A DNA stretch of 64,000 nucleotides, taken from NCBI RefSeq assembly GCF_003985145.1, contig NZ_ML133522.1, positions 620,001 to 684,000 of the forward strand, in the 5' to 3' direction. Every line of letters starts with the position of its first letter. Positions within the stretch are counted from its first letter, which is position 1. Below are positions 15,866 through 24,035 of the stretch, piece after piece. The position numbers and the translations under genes were made by a program. A model generated the notes under the pieces. The model made no database searches, had not been told where the DNA came from, and saw only the letters and a program-made list of their open reading frames with translations. Source of the stretch: Rhizobium anhuiense. Its GTDB lineage: Bacteria > Pseudomonadota > Alphaproteobacteria > Rhizobiales > Rhizobiaceae.

Positions 15866-18187
15866 TCAGCTTTTCCGGGCTTGTCGCGATATGTCTGCGA
15901 ACTTCATTCCCTCGAAGATCCGCACCGGCGGCAGTTCGCCGGCGAACCGCTCCGCCTCCACCCTGGTAAGCTGTCCGGTCGAGCCCTGGGCCAATTGCGA
16001 GGTTCCGACGTCGCGGGTGAGGATATTCGGGTTGCCGTGGATGCACATGGACTTCTCGGCGGTCGGGTCGTTCGGTTCGAACCACGCACCCGTCGCAAGC
16101 TGCATCACGCCCTGTCGCACGTCCTCGCTTATCACCGCTGCCGCTAGGCAGCTGCCGCGGGCATTGAACAGCCTCAGAATGTCGCCATCCGAAATGCCGC
16201 GTTCGGCCGCGTCGGCCGGGTTGATGCGGACTGGTTCCCGGCCTTTGATCTTGGTGGAACGACTGAAATCGCCATAGTCCAACTGGCTGTGCAGCCGCTG
16301 ATGCGGCTGATTGCAGACCAGATGGAGCGGGTAGTTGCTTGCATCGCCCTCTGCCTCCATCTTGGGGCGATACCATCGCGGATGGCCGCGGCAATCGTCG
16401 TAACCGAAGCTCTCGATCGTCTCGGAAAAGATCTCGATCTTTCCGGATGGCGTCTGCAGCGGAGATCCGGATGGATCATCGCGGAAGGCGCGCGCCGGTC
16501 CACCGTCGTCAGGCTTCAGCGGCAGGCGTATCTCTCCGCGTTCCCAGAACGTCTCGAAGTCGGGAGCTTCGTGTCCACCGGCTATGAGCGCCTCGCGCGT
16601 CGTCTCGAAAAGAAAGGCGAGCCATTCCTTGCTGGTGCGGCTTTCGGTGAACTGTTCGGCTCTGCCGAGGCGGCGGGCTATCTCGGAGAAGATGTCATAG
16701 TCGTCCCGTGCTTCGCCGACCGGCTCGATCAACTTTTTCATGGCGATCATCAGCGGATCGCGGTCCGCCGCGCCGATGTCGTCCCGCTCGAGCGTGGTGG
16801 TCGCCGGCAGCACGATGTCGGCATGACGGGCCGACGACGTCCAGGCCGTCTCATGCACGATGATGGTTTCCGGCCTCTTGAACGCCGCCCGCAGCCTGTT
16901 GAGATCCTGATGGTGATGGAATGGGTTGCCGCCCGCCCAATAGACGAGGCGGATGTCGGGATAACGCATCGCCTGACCATTATAGTTGAACGCGCTGCCC
17001 GGATTGAGGAGCATGTCGGCGATGCGCGCGACGGGAATGAAATCCGGCACGGCGTTCTTGAATTGACTGAGCGTGGGCAGTGGGACGGCAAGCTGGTGTT
17101 TGCCGATATTGCCCAATGCGCCAAGCGAATAGGAATAGCCGCCGCCATCCAGTCCGATCTGCCCGAGCATTGCGGCGAGCACGATGCCCATCCAGACCGG
17201 TTGCTCGCCATGCTCGGCACGCTGCAGGGAATGGCTGACGGTGATCAGCGTCCTGGCGCGCGCCATGGAAAGCGCGAGCTTCCTGATGGTGTCTTTGCCG
17301 ATGCCGCAGATATGGGACGCCCATTCCGGGCTCTTGTCGACACCATCGGTCCGGCCAAGCAGGTAGTCCTCGAAGCGCTCGTAGCCGACCGTATAGCGGT
17401 CGAGAAATTGGCGGTCGTGCAATCCCTCGCTGGCAAGCACATGCGCGAGGCCGAGCATCAGCGCTATGTCGGTGCCGGGCAAGATGGGCAGCCATTCGGC
17501 GTTCACCTCAGCAGGAAAATCGTCTTTCAGGGGGCTGATGAGGACAAAACGCGCACCGCGCGCGTGCGCGCCATTCAGCGTCCGGGGCACGATATGCGCA
17601 CTGATGCCGCCGCCATGCACATCCGTGTTCTTGATCGCCATTCCGCCGAAGGCGACGACCAGTTCGCTGCTCCGCTCGATGGCATCCCAGGTGACGCTCT
17701 TGCGCTCGAAATGGTCGTAGGGTCCCAAGACATGCGGGATGATGACCATGGCCGCACCCGAGCTGTAGGTGTTGACGGATCTGATATATCCGCCCAGCAC
17801 ATTCAGAAACCGATGGATCTGGCTCTGCGCATGATGGAAGCGTCCGGCGCTCGACCAACCATAGGACCCACCGAACACGGCCTGCGCGCCGAAGTCTGCA
17901 TAAACGCGCCGAAGTTCCTTCGAAACAAGGTCCAGCGCCTGCGGCCAGCTGACTTCGACATAATCGTCTGCCCCGCGATTTTGCGCGTTGCCGGTGCTGC
18001 CTTCGAGCCAGCCGCGCCGGACAGCCGGACGTCTGATGCGCGCCGGACTATGGGCGATCGCGGCGAGATTGCCCAGCAGGGGCGATGGATGCGGGTCGGC
18101 CGGATGGGGACGGATTTCAAGCTTTCCATCTTCGTAGCGGCCGGAAAAGGCGCCCCAGTGGGAGCTATGGGGCTGAAACGAACTCAT
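15866..18187 (-). CDS. molybdopterin-guanine-dinucleotide S/N-oxide reductase (BisC/TorA family)
   Basis: 773 residues from the ATG at 18187 (MSSFQPHSSHWG), preceded by GGAG at eight bases. The DMSO-reductase family is clear: GSYGWSSAGRFHHAQSQIHR carries the expected Mo-ligand Ser (about residue 113), followed by GGMAIKNTDVH, LPILPGTDIALMLGLAHVL, WAGGNPFHHHQDLN, HADIVLPATTTLERDDI, and a C-terminal MGD-binding domain. There is no Tat signal and no N-terminal Fe-S motif, so it should be cytoplasmic like biotin sulfoxide reductase. The substrate could be biotin or methionine sulfoxide or another S- or N-oxide. It lies 47 bp after the flavoprotein gene, probably co-transcribed. Confidence 0.9.
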   Translation of the reverse strand: MSSFQPHSSHWGAFSGRYEDGKLEIRPHPADPHPSPLLGNLAAIAHSPARIRRPAVRRGWLEGSTGNAQNRGADDYVEVSWPQALDLVSKELRRVYADFGAQAVFGGSYGWSSAGRFHHAQSQIHRFLNVLGGYIRSVNTYSSGAAMVIIPHVLGPYDHFERKSVTWDAIERSSELVVAFGGMAIKNTDVHGGGISAHIVPRTLNGAHARGARFVLISPLKDDFPAEVNAEWLPILPGTDIALMLGLAHVLASEGLHDRQFLDRYTVGYERFEDYLLGRTDGVDKSPEWASHICGIGKDTIRKLALSMARARTLITVSHSLQRAEHGEQPVWMGIVLAAMLGQIGLDGGGYSYSLGALGNIGKHQLAVPLPTLSQFKNAVPDFIPVARIADMLLNPGSAFNYNGQAMRYPDIRLVYWAGGNPFHHHQDLNRLRAAFKRPETIIVHETAWTSSARHADIVLPATTTLERDDIGAADRDPLMIAMKKLIEPVGEARDDYDIFSEIARRLGRAEQFTESRTSKEWLAFLFETTREALIAGGHEAPDFETFWERGEIRLPLKPDDGGPARAFRDDPSGSPLQTPSGKIEIFSETIESFGYDDCRGHPRWYRPKMEAEGDASNYPLHLVCNQPHQRLHSQLDYGDFSRSTKIKGREPVRINPADAAERGISDGDILRLFNARGSCLAAAVISEDVRQGVMQLATGAWFEPNDPTAEKSMCIHGNPNILTRDVGTSQLAQGSTGQLTRVEAERFAGELPPVRIFEGMKFADISRQARKS

Positions 18188-18234
18188 TTGTAAAGCTCCA
18201 GGCAAACAAGGGTTTATCAACGGACTGCGGACGT

Positions 18235-19611
18235 CTATCCGGGCAAGACTTTGCCTGGGTTCATGATGCCTGTCGGATCGATGGCATGCTTGATGACGGC
18301 CATGAGATCGACGGCATCGCCATGTTCCCCGCGCAGATAGCCAATCTTGCCGGTACCGACGCCGTGTTCGCCGGTAGAGGTGCCGCCCACCGAGATTGCA
18401 TGTTGCACCATCTTCTTGTTGATGGCTGCAACCTCATTGAGTTCCGCCTGATTTCCCGGGTCGACAGCGAAGACGACGTGATAATTGCCGTCGCCGACAT
18501 GGCCGAGAATGGCGGCGGGAACGCTGCAGCCGCGCAGAAGATCACGCGTCTTGAGGATGCAGCTGCTGAGCTGTGAGACAGGGACGCAGACGTCGGATGA
18601 CCAGCCTTTGGCATGCGGGCGCTGGGAGACGACCGCGTAGAACGCGTTGTGACGCGCCTTCCACAGCCGGTTGCGCTCTTCAGGTGCGTTTGCCCATTCG
18701 AAATCCTTGCCGCCATTCTCCTCGACGATCGCCTTGACCATTTCGACCTGCTCCTGAACCCCAGCCGGAAAGCCATGAAATTCGAAGGCGAGCGTGTCCT
18801 CGATCTTCAGCGACAGATTGGAATAGGCGTTGACGGCCGCGATCAGGCCGCGGTCCATCAACTCCATGCGGGCAACCGGAATGCCGAGCTGCACGACCGC
18901 AATCGCCGCATTGACCGCCTGCTCGACGCTTTCGAACGAGCAGAGCGCTGCGGAAATCGTCTCCGGGATGCCGTAGAGCCTGAGCGTCACCTCGGTAATG
19001 ATGCCGAGCGTACCCTCGGAACCGACGAACAGTCGGGTCAGATCGTAGCCGGCTGACGACTTGCGCGCCCGGCCGCCGGTGCGGATGACCTGGCCGCTCG
19101 GCAGCACGACGGTCAGTGACAGGACGTTTTCGCGCATGGTGCCGTAGCGCACGGCGTTCGTCCCCGATGCCCGCGTCGAGGCCATGCCGCCGATCGAGGC
19201 GTTGGCGCCGGGATCGATCGGGAAAAACAGGCCCATATCGCGCAGATGCGTGTTCAATTGCTCGCGGCTCACACCGGCCTCGACGGTGCAATCGAGGTCC
19301 TCGGCGCTGACGCGGACGATCTGCGACATGCGTGAAAGATCGATCGAGACACCGCCGCGCACCGCCGTCAGATGGCCTTCGAGCGAGGTGCCTGCGCCAA
19401 ACGCGATCACCGGCACGTCTTCAGCCGCGCAGAGCCGGACGATCTCGGCCACGTCCTCGGTGCTTTCCGCAAACACGACAGCATCCGGGATGGCGGGCGT
19501 GTGGTGGGATTCACCGCGGCCGTGCTGTTCGCGCAAGGCCTGCGAGATGGAGAAGCGATCGCCGAAACGGATGCGAAGCGTTTGCGAAAGAGCGGGAGAA
19601 AGAACACTCAT
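18235..19611 (-). CDS. FAD-binding oxidoreductase, GlcD / D-lactate dehydrogenase type
   Basis: 458 residues. The PCMH FAD-binding domain has PVIAFGAGTSLEGHL, IDPGANASIGGMASTRASG, and RARKSSAGYDLTRLFVGSEG. The C-terminal FAD-oxidase domain has ILGHVGDGNYHVVF, STGEHGVGTGKIGYL, and DPTGIMNPGKVLPG. This matches cytochrome-type D-lactate or glycolate dehydrogenase subunit D. There are no GlcE or GlcF partners. It directly precedes the molybdopterin reductase on the same strand, so it may oxidise a 2-hydroxyacid or supply electrons in the same pathway; that link is inferred from adjacency only. Confidence 0.9.
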   Translation of the reverse strand: MSVLSPALSQTLRIRFGDRFSISQALREQHGRGESHHTPAIPDAVVFAESTEDVAEIVRLCAAEDVPVIAFGAGTSLEGHLTAVRGGVSIDLSRMSQIVRVSAEDLDCTVEAGVSREQLNTHLRDMGLFFPIDPGANASIGGMASTRASGTNAVRYGTMRENVLSLTVVLPSGQVIRTGGRARKSSAGYDLTRLFVGSEGTLGIITEVTLRLYGIPETISAALCSFESVEQAVNAAIAVVQLGIPVARMELMDRGLIAAVNAYSNLSLKIEDTLAFEFHGFPAGVQEQVEMVKAIVEENGGKDFEWANAPEERNRLWKARHNAFYAVVSQRPHAKGWSSDVCVPVSQLSSCILKTRDLLRGCSVPAAILGHVGDGNYHVVFAVDPGNQAELNEVAAINKKMVQHAISVGGTSTGEHGVGTGKIGYLRGEHGDAVDLMAVIKHAIDPTGIMNPGKVLPG

Positions 19612-19768
19612 TTGCCGCCTCGACGCTCTTCAGGAATGACGCGGCTAGGGTTATCCGGATGCGCCGCCAGCCATTCGGTGGGGATGATGGACATGGAGTG
19701 CTCCGGATGATGCTCTGGCCGGGGACGAACGGGCCGATGCTGTTGGCGCCGGCCTGCTCGATGATCCA

Positions 19769-20371
19769 TCAGGCGGCGATCTTGTCGCCGTTGAGATGGC
19801 GCTCGAGGAATGGCAGGCTGTCCTGTCCCCAGTACAACTCATCTTCGTATCGGAAGGTTGGAAGCCCGAAGACACCGGCAGCCTTGGCGGTCTCGGCGTT
19901 CGATTTCCAGATCGCCTGCACGTCCTCGGCCTGAGCACGCTGCTCCAGAACTGCACCGTCGAACCCTGCCTTATCCGCAATTGCGCGACGAACCTCGGCT
20001 CGGCCGATGTCCTCGCCACGTGTCCAGAAGGCCTCCTGAAGCGCCTTTGTCAGTCTGAGCCAGTCTTGCCCCGCATCGATGGCGGCAATGACCATGAAAC
20101 CGGCGGGGGTCGGGTCAGAAAGGGCGGCGCGGTTTTCGAAGTTCAGCGTTTTACCCCGCAGCGCGGCCCAACGTTTCAGGTCCTTGACCCAATAGGCGCG
20201 GCGCGCTTGCGGCCGGTTGCGGGAATAGATCGCGCCATTGTCCTCGATCAATGGGATCACATAGGGGTGGATCGATGCCCCATGCTCGGAGGCGAGCGCC
20301 GCAAACGGCTCGAGGCCGATAAAAGCCCAGGGAGAGCCAATGCCGAAGAAGTAATCGATGGTCTTTGTCAT
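19769..20371 (-). CDS. DsbA-family protein, 2-hydroxychromene-2-carboxylate isomerase-like
   Basis: 200 residues of thioredoxin/DsbA fold. The N-terminal active-site position reads FFGIGSPWAFIGLEP, with Ser instead of CxxC, and the C-terminal GVFGLPTFRYEDELYWGQDSL is the signature of the glutathione-dependent HCCA isomerase/kappa GST group. The enzyme class isomerises or conjugates with glutathione in the cytoplasm. Its start overlaps the stop of the TetR gene by four bases (ATGA), so the two form an operon and the regulator probably controls it. The physiological substrate is unknown, and naphthalene metabolism is unlikely here. Confidence 0.88.
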   Translation of the reverse strand: MTKTIDYFFGIGSPWAFIGLEPFAALASEHGASIHPYVIPLIEDNGAIYSRNRPQARRAYWVKDLKRWAALRGKTLNFENRAALSDPTPAGFMVIAAIDAGQDWLRLTKALQEAFWTRGEDIGRAEVRRAIADKAGFDGAVLEQRAQAEDVQAIWKSNAETAKAAGVFGLPTFRYEDELYWGQDSLPFLERHLNGDKIAA

Positions 20372-20952
20372 GTTCCGTTCTTCTCAAGAGATCTGGTCGA
20401 GTAGATTGCCGCGTCGAATACCGATAGTGCGCAGTCCCGGGCGACGAGAACGGCCTGGGGATCGCGTCCGACCGCCACCGTGGCAAGGGCGCCTTCATAG
20501 AGAAGGGAAAGGTGAGCAGCCGCCTGGTCGGGCTTGACATCGGCCCTCGACAGGATGGTGCGAAATATGTCCCTCACAACCTTCTTGTGCGTTCGCGCGA
20601 CGGTGAGGACGCGTTCGGAATCGCCGTGCTCGGCGACGGCAAGTGCAAAGGCGCAGCCCCGAAACTCCGGGCTGTCGGCCTTTTCGTACAAGCGCTCGAA
20701 AATCAGTTTGATCTGATCCCTCGGCGTGCTTGCCGCATCCAAAACCTCCTGTAGCGAACGAATGACGCGGTCGTGGCGATCCTGGAGATAGGCTGCCACA
20801 AGGTGGTCCTTGGATGGGAAGTGTCGATAGAGGGTCGCCTTGGCAACGTTTGCCTCTTCGATGATTCGATCTATGCCGACGGCGCGAATACCTTCGCTAT
20901 AAAAAAGCGCGCTGGCGGCGGTAAGGATCTGATCTGATATAGGCTCTTTCAT
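20368..20952 (-). CDS. TetR-family transcriptional regulator
   Basis: 194 residues. The N-terminal DNA-binding domain is ILTAASALFYSEGIRAVGID, continuing with IIEEANVAKATLYRHFPSKD (roughly 9-48). It is followed by an all-helical ligand domain with CAFALAVAEHGD. It is probably autoregulated and controls the overlapping isomerase-like gene. A third copy of the 39-bp element lies on the same strand, but 290 bp upstream, further than at the other two loci. Confidence 0.9.
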   Translation of the reverse strand: MKEPISDQILTAASALFYSEGIRAVGIDRIIEEANVAKATLYRHFPSKDHLVAAYLQDRHDRVIRSLQEVLDAASTPRDQIKLIFERLYEKADSPEFRGCAFALAVAEHGDSERVLTVARTHKKVVRDIFRTILSRADVKPDQAAAHLSLLYEGALATVAVGRDPQAVLVARDCALSVFDAAIYSTRSLEKNGT

Positions 20953-21428
20953 TGGATCGCTTCGGGTTGGGAATGTATCATGGGATCAGCAAGCCCATAT
21001 CATCAGGTCATTGCAAGTGTTCTGCCGAGGTTGGCTGCATTGTTTCGCGATCGATGGTGTCGAGCGGACCAGAAACCGAGGGGGCGAAGGCTTGGCCATG
21101 CTGCGTCCGACCGGTAGGCTCCTAAGGTGCAAGCCATTTTTGTTTTTCGTCTTCCTTTCAAGCGGGACTCCCCATCGACCGTCGACAGATGATTCCGCTC
21201 GATTTGCAATGTGGAAGCTAGAGGCTTGAGGGATTATGAGAAAGACAGGTCGTTCTTTTTCTACTGAATTTGTGGAAAATGTTTCGTCCACGGCTCTCGC
21301 AGACAGCTGACTTTTTCGTGGCGATAGGTGGCAACCTCATGTGTCCATCTATCTCTCAGGTCGGACAGTTTGGGCGTGGCCGCGGCTGCAATCTTGTCTG
21401 CCTCTGCTATGGGGAATAGGCTGACGGG
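20953..21428. other. 476-bp divergent intergenic region
   Basis: Between the TetR gene (minus) and the serine hydrolase gene (plus). No open frame with a credible start, codon pattern or conserved motif was found. The only recognisable feature is copy 3 of the 39-bp element. The span between that copy and the TetR start may be long untranslated leader or the remains of a lost gene. Confidence 0.5.
21242..21280 (-). promoter_or_regulatory. 39-bp shared upstream element, copy 3
   Basis: Third copy, closest to copy 1: both contain AAGACAGGTC followed by TTCTTTTTCTACT, and TGGAAAAT replaces TAGAAAAT at the right end. The inverted-repeat arms are TTTTCTAC and GTGGAAAA, one mismatch. No start codon lies at the 64-69 bp spacing seen for the other copies; the nearest same-strand gene starts 290 bp away and a plus-strand gene starts 149 bp away on the other side. 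Confidence 0.55.
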
Positions 21429-21980
21429 ATGATCAAACAGGTTCTCTTTGTCCAAGGCGCCGGCGAAGGCGTTCATGACCACTGGGACAACAAGCTCGTG
21501 GCGAGCCTCGAGCGCGAGCTCGGTGGAAATTATGTTGTCCGCTATCCCCGAATGCCCGGCGAAGACAATCCCAGCTTCTCTGCGTGGAAGTCTGCGCTGA
21601 TGAGGGAATTCGCCTTGTTGGAAGATGGCGCAATGCTCGTGGGCCATTCGTTCGGCGGCACCATCTTGATGCATGCGCTTGCCGAGCAGCCGCCGACACC
21701 GAGGTTGGGCGGGCTATTTCTCATCGCCGCACCCTTCATCGGCGAAGGCGGATGGCCGAGCGATGACATCGGCGGTGCCGAGGATTTCTCGGGGTCCCTT
21801 CCGCCCGGCCTTCCCGTCCATCTCTATCATGGGATTGATGACGACGAGGTGCCGACGGCTCACGTCCATTTCTACGCGAAAGCGATTCCGCACGCCGTGG
21901 TGCGCACGCTCGAGGGCAGGGATCACCAGTTCAATGATGACATGAGCGAGGTCGCCTGGGACATCCGTTCGTTGGGTTAG
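21429..21980 (+). CDS. RBBP9/YdeN-like serine hydrolase
   Basis: 183 residues, the usual size of this small alpha/beta-hydrolase family. The opening strand and oxyanion region are KQVLFVQGAGEG. The nucleophile elbow is GHSFGG, the acid is probably an Asp in LYHGIDDDEVP, and the catalytic His is in EGRDHQFNDD. It is cytoplasmic with no signal peptide. The substrate is unknown. It is the first of a set of unlinked plus-strand stress or detoxification genes, separated by 165 bp from the DJ-1-like gene. Confidence 0.88.
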   Translation: MIKQVLFVQGAGEGVHDHWDNKLVASLERELGGNYVVRYPRMPGEDNPSFSAWKSALMREFALLEDGAMLVGHSFGGTILMHALAEQPPTPRLGGLFLIAAPFIGEGGWPSDDIGGAEDFSGSLPPGLPVHLYHGIDDDEVPTAHVHFYAKAIPHAVVRTLEGRDHQFNDDMSEVAWDIRSLG

Positions 21981-22145
21981 GCTTCTGCTCAGACAATTCT
22001 AGCAAACACCACGCGGGAAAGCTTGTTTCCCAGCGCAGCCGCTCTATGTCCTCTCCCGTTTCAGCATGAGATCTGCAGGCAGTATTCACCGTAAAACCGG
22101 GCGCCGACGGCGTTGTCCGCCGGCCGGCTTTGAAGGAGCTGAGCA

Positions 22146-22838
22146 ATGAAAATTCTCATGGTTCTAACATCGCATGATCAACTGGGAAACACCGGCAGGA
22201 AGACGGGCTTCTGGCTCGAGGAGCTCGCCGCCCCTTACTTTGTTTTCCGTGGCGCCGGAGCCGACATCACGCTCGCTTCGCCGAAGGGCGGCCAGCCTCC
22301 ACTCGATCCGAAGAGCAACGAGCCGGCCTTCCAGACGGAAGACACGCGGCGGTTCGAGCGCGACCAGGCGGCAACGGCTGCGCTCGCCAACACCTTGAGA
22401 TTGTCCGACATCAACCAGGCGGACTATGACAGCGTGTTCTTCCCCGGCGGGCACGGTCCGCTTTGGGATCTGACGAACGACCGCAACGCTCTGTCGCTCA
22501 TCGAGGATATGCTCGCGGCGGGAAAACCCGTGGCGCTCGTTTGCCACGCACCAGGTATCCTGACGAATGTGAAGGCGCCGGATGGAAAGCCCATCGCCAA
22601 GGGCCGGACGGTCACGGGTTTCACCGATTCCGAAGAAGAGGCGATGCACCTGGTCGAGGTCGTTCCCTACCTGCTCGAGGATGTATTGAAGGAGCAGGGC
22701 GCAAAGTTTTCGAAGACGGCGGATTGGGGCGTGCATGTCGTCCAGGACGGCCTGCTGATCACCGGTCAAAACCCGGCTTCGTCAAAACAGGGCGCCCGGA
22801 GGCTTCTTGAGGCCTTGAGAAAGCAGGACGCGGCTTAA
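22146..22838 (+). CDS. DJ-1/PfpI-superfamily glyoxalase III / deglycase-like protein
   Basis: 230 residues. Features of the Hsp31-like DJ-1 branch are TGFWLEELAAPYFVF (with the conserved Glu), YDSVFFPGGHGPLWDL, and the nucleophile Cys in VALVCHAPG. These proteins detoxify methylglyoxal to lactate without cofactors or act as protein-protecting stress factors. AAGGAG lies eight bases before the ATG. No operon partner is evident. Confidence 0.9.
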   Translation: MKILMVLTSHDQLGNTGRKTGFWLEELAAPYFVFRGAGADITLASPKGGQPPLDPKSNEPAFQTEDTRRFERDQAATAALANTLRLSDINQADYDSVFFPGGHGPLWDLTNDRNALSLIEDMLAAGKPVALVCHAPGILTNVKAPDGKPIAKGRTVTGFTDSEEEAMHLVEVVPYLLEDVLKEQGAKFSKTADWGVHVVQDGLLITGQNPASSKQGARRLLEALRKQDAA

Positions 22839-22987
22839 GGGCTTAAGCCCTGGGCACGACGGCTGCCCTGGAGGTCGAGATCTCCTCATTCGGCTTGTGC
22901 CGACGCCGGCCGCAGGTGCGTCTCGACGACGTCTGCAGCACGGCGGCGGCGAGCCAACGTTCAAACACGGGATGAAAGGCGCCTGAC

Positions 22988-23401
22988 ATGATGGGGAAAT
23001 ATACGGGACAATGCGCTTGCGGCGCGGTGAGATTTGCCTTCGACACCGACCCGAACTTTGTCGCCAACTGCCATTGCCTGGACTGCAAGAGGGCAACGGG
23101 CGGCGAGGCCGCCACGTTCTTCGCCGTACCGCAGGATGATTTCACCGTGATCAGCGGTAGCCCGAAGGCGTTTCACTATGTCGCCGATTCAGGCAAGGGG
23201 CTCGACCGCAATTTTTGCCCGGATTGCGGCGCCAGATTGTTCAGCAGCAACCTGGAGAGCTTTCCTGGCCTCGTCTTCGTGACGCTCGGCAGTCTGGATC
23301 GGCCCGAGCTCATCAAGCCGGGAGTCGAAATGTTCACCAAGCGGCGGCTCGCCTGGGCAAGGCCGCTCGATCTTCCACAGTTCGACGGCATGCCCGGCTG
23401 A
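22988..23401 (+). CDS. GFA-family (Mss4-fold) zinc protein
   Basis: 137 residues. Zinc-binding cysteines are in GQCACGAVRF, CHCLDCKRATGG, and NFCPDCGARLF, the standard GFA/CENP-V arrangement. The family is named after glutathione-dependent formaldehyde-activating enzyme, but most members have no proven function. Two adjacent ATG codons (22988, 22991) are possible starts; AAAGG lies upstream of both. It is followed by a 143-bp gap before the SRPBCC gene. Confidence 0.9.
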   Translation: MMGKYTGQCACGAVRFAFDTDPNFVANCHCLDCKRATGGEAATFFAVPQDDFTVISGSPKAFHYVADSGKGLDRNFCPDCGARLFSSNLESFPGLVFVTLGSLDRPELIKPGVEMFTKRRLAWARPLDLPQFDGMPG

Positions 23402-23544
23402 GCCGCGACGCAAACCGCTGCACAGTTTTGCGCGACATGCTTTGAGCAATTTTTCTTGAAGAAAAGTTCCATCCGGTGTCGGATCGATCAGCCCACGCCC
23501 GTCCTAGGTTCGTCCATTCCGTCCATTCAAAAAGGATCACGACC

Positions 23545-23988
23545 ATGCCGAGTACCATACGCCTGCACCGCGTTCTGGCGACCAGCCCGGAGAAAGTCTA
23601 CCGCGCATTCCTGGAGGCGGACGCGCTTGCCAAGTGGCTTCCGCCGAACGGCTTCCTCTGCACCGTGCATCATTCGGAGCCGGTTGTCGGCGGCACGTTC
23701 AGAATGTCTTTCCGTAACTTCACGACGGGCAACAGCCACGCCTTCGGCGGCGAATATCTGGAGCTCGTCCCAGGTGAACGCCTGCGTTACACCGACAGGT
23801 TCGACGACCCCAACCTGCCTGGCGAAATGGAAGTCACCGTGACACTGAAAAAGGTCTCGGTCGGCACCGAGGTGGACATCGTGCAGGCCGGCGTGCCTGA
23901 CGTCATTCCGCCCGAGGCTTGTTATCTCGGCTGGCAGGAGTCGCTGCGAAACCTCGCCAGGGTCGTCGAGCCCGACATCCAGGAATAG
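23545..23988 (+). CDS. SRPBCC / AHSA1-domain protein
   Basis: 147 residues from the ATG at 23545, preceded by AAAAGGATCACGACC. An in-frame ATG at 23476 exists but adds a non-conserved tail. The Aha1/START-like signature is clear: HRVLATSPEKVYRAFLEADA, LAKWLPPNGF, EYLELVPGERLRYTDRFDD, and the C-terminal GWQESLRNLARVVE. Such proteins bind hydrophobic ligands or act in stress responses; no specific ligand can be given. Confidence 0.9.
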   Translation: MPSTIRLHRVLATSPEKVYRAFLEADALAKWLPPNGFLCTVHHSEPVVGGTFRMSFRNFTTGNSHAFGGEYLELVPGERLRYTDRFDDPNLPGEMEVTVTLKKVSVGTEVDIVQAGVPDVIPPEACYLGWQESLRNLARVVEPDIQE

Positions 23989-24035
23989 TCCAAGATCGCG
24001 CTGGCCGGGCGGCAACCGCCCGGCACCAGCCGACA

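Noticed and set aside
16289-18193. A 634-codon open frame on the plus strand, opposite the S/N-oxide reductase gene
   Set aside because: Its translation has no domain pattern and the minus-strand frame carries all molybdopterin-enzyme motifs; long antisense frames are common in high-G+C genes.
20986-21291. 101-codon minus-strand frame covering copy 3 of the 39-bp element
   Set aside because: Its start lies in the element, and a similar peptide (VEKERPVFL) is read through copy 1 only because the DNA element is the same.
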